A DNA stretch of 64,000 bases, from positions 19,257,386-19,321,385 of the forward strand of contig NC_092348.1 of NCBI RefSeq assembly GCF_963676685.1, given 5' to 3'. Origin of the DNA: Mytilus edulis (lineage: Eukaryota; Mollusca; Bivalvia; Mytilida; Mytilidae). Positions within the stretch are counted from its first letter, which is position 1. Each line of letters opens with the position of its first letter. A model generated the notes under the pieces. That model was not told the DNA's origin. It did no database searches and saw only the letters and a list, made by a program, of their open reading frames with translations. This document shows positions 22,337 through 32,800 of this stretch, one piece after another. Position numbers and translations under genes: made by a program.

Positions 22337-23095
22337 CGCATGATATAGATAAAATTATACGTAGGTTACACGCAGATTGTTTCTAATTTTATTGTAGACA
22401 AAACACATAATATACGCAGATTGTTTCTATGTACTTTTACTGAAAAGCAAACGTGACTGTTCTAGTTTTCTTTATTATACTATATTGGCGAGTGATTTGC
22501 TCTTTAATGGCAAAAGATCATTCTATTTGTAATAATTATACTTCAAATATATTATTTGGTTTGCAAATTGGTAATGACATTTTCGACAACTGTACTTTCA
22601 AGTCTTGGAATAAAAGTCCAATGTAATTATATTAACATGATTAATCATACTAACACCCAATAATGCCATTAATTGGATCCTATAAAAAGGAGAAGTTCTT
22701 CTAAAGCAGCCTTAAACAATTACACGGATGCTCTCTAATTAGTAATTATTCAAATTGATGAGATGGTTTTAACGCTGAAGTACAGTGCAACGTTCGACGT
22801 TCTAAAAGTACTTTCGTATATAATACATGCTCATTGAACCAATCTTGAGGAAATAAATATGACAAAAAGCTTCATTTCCATTTATGTCTAATAACTTCAC
22901 TTTATTTCAACTGGGCGTTCCTAATACATTATTGTAATACGAATAAAATGAGATGTAAGGTATAGGTCAAACATGTCGAACATGTCAAAGAGAGGGCTAA
23001 ACAACACTAAGACAATTAAAAAGTATCTAGTGGTCAGCAGATATTCTTTAACAATAGATAAGTGTCTAAAACTAAATTGAGTGTGCTGGTGCTTT
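22337..23095. other. Intergenic part of copy B
   Basis: Collinear with 11,327-12,060 of copy A. No gene recognised. Conservation of the two copies here is similar to that of other non-coding parts. Confidence 0.5.
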
Positions 23096-23099
23096 AACG

Positions 23100-23330
23100 C
23101 TTAACCGCCACTTTTGGGCTATTTTGTGGCAGCCAGTTTTCATTGGTGGAGGAAGCCAGAGTGCCCGGAGAAAATCACCGACCTTCGATAGGGAAAATGA
23201 CAACCCTAGTCAATTAAGATTAGAGTCGAGTGCACCCACACGAGCAGGATTCGAACTGAGAATCTCAGCAGTGTTAACATTGACAAATGGGGGTCAATGT
23301 CATGTGAATCCTGTCAGACAGACATGTACA
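23100..23330 (+). repeat. Dispersed repeat 'tggtggaggaagccagagtgcccgg', copy B
   Basis: Counterpart of 12,063-12,300, with the same words in the same order. Confidence 0.65.
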
Positions 23331-24299
23331 CCTTACAGTCATTAAATACAACAAATATATTTGACATATTGCTTATAGTATCGGATAAACTAACAAAACC
23401 ACTTAACTTCAAATAATTATTAATTGGGCTGCTTTCTTCCAGCGTAATTAAATCATGTATTTCCAAGACAAGGTGGTTTGGAAACCTCTGTATCTTTAAT
23501 TATGCAAATGATTTTTGATAATTGAACTTATTACACTTCAGCAAAGTCTGTTCTAACTTATTTTCTCAGGAAGAATTTTAACAAATACCATTTATTAACA
23601 GCAATGTCACTGTGAGTGATTTTGATAAAGTCTCAGTCATTAATCATGCCATCCATCATGGCATGACTTGTTTGATTTCAAATAATCTTTGTGAAAGCAG
23701 TGCATTTAGAACGGTTTTAAAGGACAAGAATTCTTGAAAACTAATTTAAATATGGTGATCATATTGTTTGTGCAACACTTGACAGTGGAAGGATCCAATT
23801 ATTCACAAACGGCGACAAAGCAGGGTCAATTTGGAACAAATTAACTTTCGGAGTGACAAGCTCAGTCTTTTGATTTGAATTTTATTAAAAGATTTAAATA
23901 TTGTTACTGTAGAGAATGTTCATTGCAATTATAACTCTTATTATGTATCCTTGCATTATTATTCATAAGAGGCCTAAATGAAACTTACAGTCACATTGGG
24001 GGTTGGAATCCTCTTTTCACTTTTTCTTATAAAATGAACATTTCGTGGTTCGCTTATTTCAAATATCAAATAAAGTTCGGAATGCGGAAAATATATATAT
24101 ATTAGTCGGGCTTAAGATGGTCCGTAAAAACAAGGTTTACTTAGTCTAGTCCAGCGAAATAAACTCCACCATACTCTTCGAAACATACAAATGAAGAAAA
24201 TAAATCTGTAAGTATTGTATATTTTTTACCTGTTATTTACAGAGGCTAGTTTAAACAAGAATGCACATGCTGAAATGTCTCGTCTTCTTAACTAACCAT

Positions 24300-26140
24300 T
24301 GATAATGGGTTGATAGTCCTAAATATATATCTTTGAAACATCTATCACATCAATTTAAAATGATCCAAGAAAATGAGGTCAAGGTCACATCAACCAAACT
24401 GATGTCAATGTCACATCAACCAACTTCAAACTGGAAATACATGTACACCTTACAATCATTCTATACACCAATTATGCTTTAAATATAGTTGACCTATTGT
24501 ACATCGAAGAAACAAACTTAACTAGGAAAACTTAATATTGACCAATGAACCATGAAAATGAGGTCATCATCAGATGATAATTGTCAGAAGATATATATAT
24601 ATATATATATATATAAATCTTACAACTTTTATACACCAAATTTAGTTGACCGATTGTTATAAGTATTAGAATATCAGACAAAAAAAAACAAAAAAAATCA
24701 ACATTGAACAATGAACCGTAAAAATTAGGTCAAGGTCAAATAAAATATGCTAGTCTGACATGTACATCATAATCACTGAACCATGAAAATGAGGTCAAGG
24801 TCAGATGACACCAGCCGGTTGGACAAGTACACATTACAATAATTCCATATACCAAATTTAGTAGACCTATAACATAGTTTTAGAAAAACAGACCAAAACA
24901 CAAAAACTTAAACATAACCACTGAACCGTGAAAATGAGATCAAGGTCAGATTCCACCTGTCAGTTGGAAATGCACACCTTACAATTATTCCATACATATT
25001 TCATTACTTTAATTGTTTCGGTTTGACATACATGTACACATAACAATCATTCCATATACCAAATATAGTAGACCTATTGCTTACAGTATCCGAGATAAGG
25101 ACTTAAAGCGAAAACTTAACCTTGTTCACTGATCGATGAAATGAGGTCAATGTCAAGTGAAAACTGTTTGACGGATGTGAGGACATACAAAATATAGTGA
25201 TCCTGTTACTCATAATAAGAGAGAAATTATAATACTAAAAGTCTACTTTTTTCAAGTAGTCATTGAAGCAGTTTTTTTAGAGGTAATTCTATTTGTATCC
25301 ATCTGATGAGTTAAACCTTTTTCAACTGATTTTTATATTTCGTTCTTACGTTGTTCTGTTAAACCACTGTCTAGGTTAGCTGAGGGTTGGGATCATGCTA
25401 TTATGTTTAAGTTTTTTTTTATATTCAACAATGAAAATGAGGTCAAGGACATAGGGCCATTCCAGTTAATTTCTGACAGGTGGGGACGGATTGGGAGATT
25501 TTTTTGATACGTATCGGAAAAAAACATCACGGAAAACTACCTATCAGATCTTTAAAAAATTCAGACCTATCAGATGTAGTTTCTGTTCATATTGAGTGGA
25601 TGGGCTTTCATGAGGAAAATTGACCGATCAGAATTTTTTTACTGCAAGAGGTGTACCCATCAGAATTTTGATGACACTTAATTACAATACAAGATAATGT
25701 ATGATATGAAACTGTCTAGATACCAAACACCCCTAAGATCTGAAAAGGCATTTGCGTAACCCCTAAGATGTAATAATTTTGATCCTTGCAAACTATTTAG
25801 TGCTTCAAGACCCTCAGAAGTTTTTTGCGTATAATTATACGTGTCAGATGAAAAAAAAACTAGAATTACACCCCCTAAGATGTATAAATGTTACACCCCT
25901 CAGAAAGGACCATTCATCCCCCTTTAGCAGACATTAACTGAAATGGCCCAATGGACATATAACAGACGGAAACTTCAGGAAACTTCATATCATGAGGCAT
26001 CTACTAGTATATACAAAGTATGAAGGATCCAAGTCTTCTATATTCTGAAATGTTAAGCTTTTAAGAAGTTAACTAACACCACAGTCACCGCTGGATCACT
26101 ATTCCTATGTCGAGCTGTCTGCGACAAAAGTCGCAGGCTC
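24300..26140 (+). repeat. Tandem-core element of the GAGGTCAAGGTCA type with a CTGCGAC hairpin tail
   Basis: The phrase 'ccatgaaaatgaggtcaaggtca' recurs with variation at about 24,377, 24,552, 24,729, 24,793, 24,935, 25,143 and 25,438. Between copies lie the shared words 'tacaatcattccatacacca' and 'gtagacctattg', giving diverged units of about 150-210 bp. After a nested element (25,451-25,950) the right tail ends in the perfect hairpin CTGCGAC-aaaa-GTCGCAG (26,119-26,136). The layout matches pearl/Helitron-like bivalve elements. A reverse copy lies at about 57,460-58,060. Confidence 0.7.
25451..25950. mobile_element. 500-bp TIR element nested in the tandem-core repeat
   Basis: Left end ATAGGGCCATTCCAGTTAAT (25,451) matches the inverse of the right end (ATTGGGCCATTTCAGTTAAT, ending about 25,952). 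The flanks carry GGAC on both sides (a possible 4-bp target duplication). The interior repeats 'cctatcagat', 'catcagaatttt', 'cccctaagat' and 'ccctcagaa' several times in unrelated filler. No ORF. Confidence 0.75.
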
Positions 26141-26149
26141 GAAAGAAAA

Positions 26150-27030
26150 TAAATAACCAAATTCATTAAAATTTCACAATTCCCAATTATTCATGAAATA
26201 AAATACATATTCCTCACAGAAACTGAAAATTGATCTTATAACGAATACTAATCATTGACCAATGCAAGATGTTAAAGAAGAGACTTTACCATGTAACTTT
26301 AAACTTGATAACTGATCTGTGAAAGGAAATCTGCCAGATATGCAGTCGTTGCAAGGAACACACATCCTCAAAAAAAATAAACTTCATATCACTCATTATA
26401 AGTGAGTATCTCTCTTAACCGAACATAACAGTAATTTCTTTTCAAGCAGTCACTGGACCATGAAAATAAAGTAAGGAACAATAGACATATAGACGGAATC
26501 TTCGTAACATAAGGTATCTGAATACAATGTATGAATCATCCAGGTATTTTGAGTGTTTGTGCTGATATCGAAGATGAGTCCAGTCCTTTTCAATTATTTT
26601 GTGTGGTGGTTGTGGTTGGGAGGACTCAATCATGGTCAACCTCTCCAGCATTTTGTATCTGCCAGAAACATGTTATTCAGTGGTTATCGTTTATTAGTGT
26701 ATTATATACCATATTTGTTTTATTTTGTTATTTTGTATATAAATTAGGCGATTGTTTTCTTTGTTTTTTGTCATGCTGATTCCCTTTCATAGCCAGCTGT
26801 ACGGTATGGTTATTGCTCATTGTTGCTTATGAAATAACTTTACTAGTTGGTACATGTGGTAGTCACATTGCAATAGAAAATATTCCGCCGATTTAATTTT
26901 CATTTAAGTGACAAGGTCAGACGAGAGATATGAAGTTTGGGACAAAGATGGCATTCCTTTTTATTCTACTAGTATATTATTGTCAGGAAATTCCTATACA
27001 ATGGATTCTTTTCTAAACAAAATTTATGTT
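26150..27030. other. Non-coding, repeat remnants
   Basis: Scattered words of the GAGGTCAAGGTCA family continue to about 26,500 ('cagtcactggaccatgaaaat'). The rest is AT-rich with no gene. Frames of 64-82 codons at about 26,530-26,780 have no recognisable protein character. Confidence 0.4.
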
Positions 27031-27045
27031 AAAAGACACAGAAGA

Positions 27046-28026
27046 TAGCAAGCCATTTTACTATTTATTCGAATTTCAAGATATCTCCTATAATATATAA
27101 GATATCTTATAAAATAAAAATATATAAGATATCTTTTATAATTTCATTTTTATAAGATATCTCATATATTATATAAGATATCTTTAATGTTATATGAGAT
27201 ATCTTTAATGTTATATAAGATATCTTTAATGTTATATAAGATATCTCATAGTTTATATGATATCTTATATACTTTATTAGATATCTACTAGAGTTTATAA
27301 GATATCTTATAAAGTATATAAGATATCTTATAAACAATTATCTTATATAGTTTATGAGATATCTTATAAAGACAAGTATATAAGACATCTGATAAATTAT
27401 ATGCGATATCTTAAAAACTATATAAGATATATTATAAACTATATAAGATATCTTTAAACTATATAAGTTATTTTATAAACTATATAAGATATCTAATAAA
27501 CTTTAGGAGATATCGTATAAACTATATAAGATATATTATAAACTTTATGAGATATCTTATAACCTTAATAAGATATCTCCTGTAATATATAAGATATCTT
27601 ATATAATTTCATTTTTGTGAGATATATTATATATTATATGAGATATATTATATATATAAGATATCTTTAATGTTATATAAGATATCTCCCAAAATTTATA
27701 AGATATCTTATATACTTTATAAGATATCTTCTAAAGTTTATAAGATATCTTATAAACAATTTTTATATAAGATATCTTATATAGTTTATAAGATATCTCA
27801 TATAGTTTATTAGATATCTTATATAGTTTATGAAATATCTTATAAAGACAATTTTATAAGATATCTGATAAATTATATGAGATATCTCATAAACTATATA
27901 AGATATCTTATGAACTATATAAGATATCTTATAAACTATATGAGATATCTTATAAACTATATAAGATATCTTATAAAGTTTATGAGATATCTTGAAGTAA
28001 GAATAAATAGCAAAACGGCTTGCCAT
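27046..28026. mobile_element. Foldback-type element built from GATATC palindromes (8-bp TSD)
   Basis: The ends are inverted repeats of about 40 bp: GCAAGCC.TTTT.CTATTTATTC...TTCAAGATATCT at the left (27,048) and its inverse at the right (to 28,024). They are flanked by the 8-bp direct repeat ACAGAAGA (27,038-27,045 and 28,027-28,034). The interior is about 900 bp of tandem self-complementary units (TATAAGATATCTTATA and variants, step about 20-25 bp). Long frames on both strands (76-117 codons reading as 'RYLINYI') are by-products of the palindromic repeat. The 8-bp duplication suggests mobilisation by a hAT-type transposase. Confidence 0.85.
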
Positions 28027-28089
28027 ACAGAAGAGATGGATTATTTCATTCGGTATGAAAAATACAGAACGGCTATAACGTTTACATTG

Positions 28090-28860
28090 TAGATGTTGGT
28101 TACAGAACCCCAACAATTAGTCGATCACTTCATATCTTCTACAGCAACATATAAATTAGGTACCGTACAACATAAACAAATAAAATCATATGGGATGGAC
28201 GTCAATGACACAACATAATAAAATCAAAACACTTCTTGAAAACAATGCAATGCCAATAAAAGTCATCCTGTTGGTCCAGATTTGAATCGCAAAAAAGTAT
28301 CTTATAGACACTTTTATGACGGACCATGTAATTCCCTGGAATCGTTGTAGCTGTTTTTTGTTTTCATTATTGTTTTGTACCGTTATGATAGTCAAAGAAG
28401 GATAACTAACACTTCTTATTGTCTTATCTTGTGTGACATATTATCATGGTTTTTCTACATGTTACCATTATGTGTATGTTTTAAAAGTACATTGTATGTA
28501 TCATAAATTTGTGCATTGCTAAACTTGAATGACTAAAATATTTATAATTAACTAAAAGTAAAACATAAGATCATTAACTAAAAGTAAACTACAATAATAT
28601 TTTGATAATCGTACTTTATTATCTAAAGGTAGCACAAAAGTTAAAACAGTTTCTTTATAAACCTGAGAACACAGTGGCTTGGAAAAACATTTTCAACATT
28701 AAATAACACCACGTATGAGTATGGTTATAAACGTCTGGCTTGCCTTGCATGGACATTTTAAAAGTAAAAAATGAAAATAACTGAATAATTATAAAAAGTT
28801 ACATTAATGCAATGAAACATTTGGAAATATGGATTGAGAGGCTTTCATATTAACTAATCA
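28090..28860. other. AT-rich, nothing recognised
   Basis: No gene, RNA or clear repeat that I can support. Confidence 0.4.
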
Positions 28861-28880
28861 ACACTTAATATTCTGACTTA

Positions 28881-29260
28881 TCATTCATGCTTGATTGTCC
28901 TGATTTATCATTCATGCTTGATTATCCTGACTTATCATTCATGCTTTATTATCCTGATTTATCATTCATGCTTGATTATCCTGACTTATCATTCATGCTT
29001 GATTATCCTGACTTATCATTCATGCTTGATTATCCAGACTTATCATTCATGCTTGATTATCCTGATTTATCATTCATGCTTGATTATCCTGACTTATCAT
29101 TCATGCTTGATTATCCTGATTTATCATTCATGCTTGATTATCCTGACTTATACTTCATGCTTGATTATCCTGACTTATCATTCATGCTTTATTATCCTGA
29201 CTTATCATTCATGCTTGATTATCCTGACTTATCATTCATGCTTGCATTCCCAAACGTACC
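28881..29260 (+). repeat. 27-bp minisatellite (CATGCTTGATTATCCTGACT)
   Basis: About 14 head-to-tail 27-bp units. Because 27 is divisible by 3, the plus strand stays open in two frames: a 176-codon frame reading MLDYPDLSF per unit and a 192-codon frame in another phase. No signal peptide, splice context or non-repeat coding flank is present, so I treat it as a satellite, not a gene. Degenerate units with 'cttttacaaa' follow to about 29,520. Confidence 0.85.
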
Positions 29261-29826
29261 ATTCATGCTTGTTTTCCAAACTATCATTCTTGCTTGCTTT
29301 TACAAATATGCATGCATGCTTTTACAAATATGCATGCTTGCTTTTAAAACGTATCATCCATGCTTGCTTTTACATGCGTATTATTCGTGCTTACTTTTAC
29401 AAACGTATCATTCATAATTGCTTTTACAAACTTATCATTCGATTATGCTTATTTATCCTAACTTGTTAATCCTAAATTATCATTCATGCTTGTTTATCCT
29501 AAATTATCATTCATGCTTGCGCATTCGGAAATTTTGATAGTAATCCTGAAATTGAGCATCGATATAACTGCAAAGTTGATTTTTACGATATATTTATGAC
29601 TTCTCATTATTAATTATTCAATATTCTAAAACTTCATAGCAACTGTTTCAAAGGTTCAGCAATCTAAACATTATCTGAACGTTTTGCAGATACTGTTTAT
29701 AAAATTAAAATAAAACAAATGGCACCAACTGATTACCTGTTTTAAGTCATTTTTGCCTGAATTCTACATTATGATAAAACAAAAATATTCTAAATAAAAA
29801 CAAATTGTATGCCTTAATCATATGAA

Positions 29827-32800
29827 TCATTTTTTAGATTCACAAACAGGTGTCCTTCTAATTTTGGGTCTAGTTTGGAAAGGGTTTGATTCCTGGGGAT
29901 TCCTTTTAGGGGTTGACAGATGATTAGCAGTTTTAATAATATTTTGGACGTTTTTTCGTGGCACCAAAACCTTTTCATTTCTACTGTTTTCTTTCGGTGG
30001 ACTGCTTGGACAACTAATCGAAATAACAGGGCCATTGTTAGTCGCTTTGTTTGGTGTAGATCTTGGCATTTCAGTTTCCATTGATGAACAGATCTCGTCA
30101 AGTGTCGAATCCAAACATTTCTCCGTTTTATTGAGTAAATTCCTCAATTTTGAAACATCAGCATGTGTTATGTCTGGTCTTGTTTTGCTCAACACAAAAA
30201 TCATTGCTCTCTGTAAAGGATTTAGTCAAAAATATTTATGTTGCTGATATATAAAGACATTATTTTATTTTACCGATGATAGAAATTAATAGCACAGGAA
30301 ATATTGTTTCTCATGTTAAAATTTTAATTTGTTGAGCACCTAGAATAAGTATCATTGACACAGATCGAGATATGTCTCGCGTTTTGTGATTTTGATTGTA
30401 CATTGTATAATGTAAATTTTGAAATTCAAATGGCACTATTTAAACATGTAACCAGAGACATGTAACCTAAGTAAACCAATCAGTCAATCAACCATGACGA
30501 AAGAGACAAAGATGCAATTGAATACATTGATAGCAAGGTTAAATGAGATAAGATCGAATATTTCACTGGTTTGACTATTTCCTTTACAGTTTGTTATATT
30601 GTACACCAGTATTTAAAATGAATGATTCGTTGGGATTTCACAAAGTTAAAACATGTTTAATCCTTAAAAAAAAAAAGAATGTGTCTGTCCCATTCCAGGA
30701 GCATGCCGTCTAGTAGTGGACGTATAGCTTGATACATGGTATAGTATTGCAATGCGGGTTGATAAAAACCGTGCGGTGACCTGCAGTTGTGAAAATATCT
30801 GTCATTTAGTAGATAGTTGTTTTATGCCAATCATATCAACTCCAGACGAAATCATTGGAGGAAAGGTTTGTTGTACAACATAATTCAAAGAAAGTATAGT
30901 TGTCTATGGCCTTAATATCAAGGTCTTACTTTTACACTTAATATATAGAGATGAGGACAGAAAGTAGAAAAATTATAACTCCAATATCCTACATCAAGAC
31001 CGTACTTGTAACAATTGTGTTTTACAACGAATCAAGACATTCTGTCCAATTATAAACTTAGTTATGCCTGTTGACCTCCCGCAAAAGATAGGAAAACCAT
31101 CAGCCAACGTACGTATGATCAATATAAAAGGGTCTGAATGGGGTTTCCAAAATAGAAAATATAAATGGACCAATATTGCAGAAATATGGGCCTAAAAAAT
31201 GAAGAGACAATAGGTAAAAATATTATATATTTTTTCAGAATAACGGGTAAAAATATAAGAAATAGAGACACATGACCTATATTTTTTTTAATCAAAATAC
31301 AGAAAAGAATGACTCCTTTCCAGATTCAGATATTGGTGTGAGCCATTGAATGCATATACCGTCTTAATCTAAATAACTTCACTCCTTATACTCACTTTGT
31401 ATTTCTCAAAACGTTGGTTAAACTCAGTTTTAGTGTTATCCACTTCATTGTGCAATGACCGAATGGTCTTTTTCTGTACTTCACATTGAGTCCATAAAAG
31501 GTCAATCTCATTTTGGTTGGAAGTTGATTTCTGAAATACAGAAATATTATCAATAAACATGTATTGCTACTAAATTATATACCTAGAAACAAATCTCAAC
31601 AGAGTACGTCGTGGGTAATAAAATTTACGTTTATAAAATAAATAGCATGTTTATTGAATAATATTACTGCATTTCAAAATAATTGCCAAAATATCTCTTG
31701 GAAGAAATATCAAATCAATTTTTTTTATGTGTTTTATTAAAAGAAAAAATTGTCTTGTACAAACATATCAATTTTCGTTATAGGACTGGTTTATTAAAAA
31801 GAATTAAAAGAACATAAAATCTTGTACAATTGTCTGATTTTTTTGGTAATCAGCTCTAAAAGAAATCACTTTAAAACTATTGTTGTTATACCCTTGGTGT
31901 TCTGCTGGTCTGTGTTGTATTGGTCTGTATCTAAAAATACAACGAAATAAGAAGAGTTAAATATATTACCGAACGCTATCTTCGCGCTGTAAAGAAATAC
32001 TACATTGTCGTAATTACCATAATTTATAAAATATAGACAGATAATATTTGGTTTATAAAAGAAAAGAAAAAGTAGCGGGATTCCATCCAGGACACATAAT
32101 CAGTACATGTACAGCAAAAACTGAAAAAACAAAGAAACTGCGTTTTAGGCCAAAATTAAAAATATGTTTGTTTCCCCTCCCCCCATCCGGGTCAAAAATA
32201 AGCCCCCGGGTCAAAAAATTATTTTCCACAAAAAAATCGAAATTATTTTTTTCCTGAAAATAATTTGTTTCCATTTTTGGAAAGTGCTTGAAAGCCGAAG
32301 GATTGATAATCTAAATAAATACACTCAAATTGAGCACAAACAACTGATAAGTGGCCTGGACTGGACAAGTCAAACCATTCATGTGACCATGCTATGACAA
32401 TCAATTCCAGTTAAAAAAAAAAAAAAAAAAAAAAGAACCTGCCTTCCTGGTCTGTTTACAAAGGGTAGACCCGGGGGAGGGGAAACAGACATTCTTTTAA
32501 ATGTGGCCTTATTGCTGTTCTTAATTTCAGTCATAGTGTGGCCTTCAACACAAAGTAAAATTGAAACGTAAGTTGTAACCATTTTGAAGCTGCTGTCATC
32601 AAAACTTTTCCCCGTCCGTTAACTTTTGCAAAAAATATTCTCCTAGACAACTACCAAACTTTGCCACAAAGATCATTGGGTATATTGTTCGAGAATCTGA
32701 AATGTGTCTTATGACCCCAAGTCCAAACCAGAATGACAGACGTGGTAAAAATAGAATATACTGGTCTAGCTCAAGTTTTTTCTATTATCTTGAAAACCGC

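Larger units (their letters stand above)
17464..23880 (+). repeat. Segmental duplication, copy B
   Basis: Direct copy of 2155-12,843. It lacks the LINE/hairpin block, the GACG repeat, 8273-9968 and the 90-bp MITE of copy A. It has gained a tRNA-SINE region (20,235-20,985) and the TIR element with an ORF (21,274-22,331). The NHL gene and its flanks are the best conserved part. Confidence 0.9.

Noticed and set aside
27107-28116. Open frames reading RYLINYI-type repeats, on both strands
   Set aside because: Arise from the self-complementary GATATC tandem units; the same peptide appears on both strands.
28881-29260. CRISPR-like array of regular repeats
   Set aside because: Head-to-tail 27-bp units with no spacers, in a eukaryotic genome.
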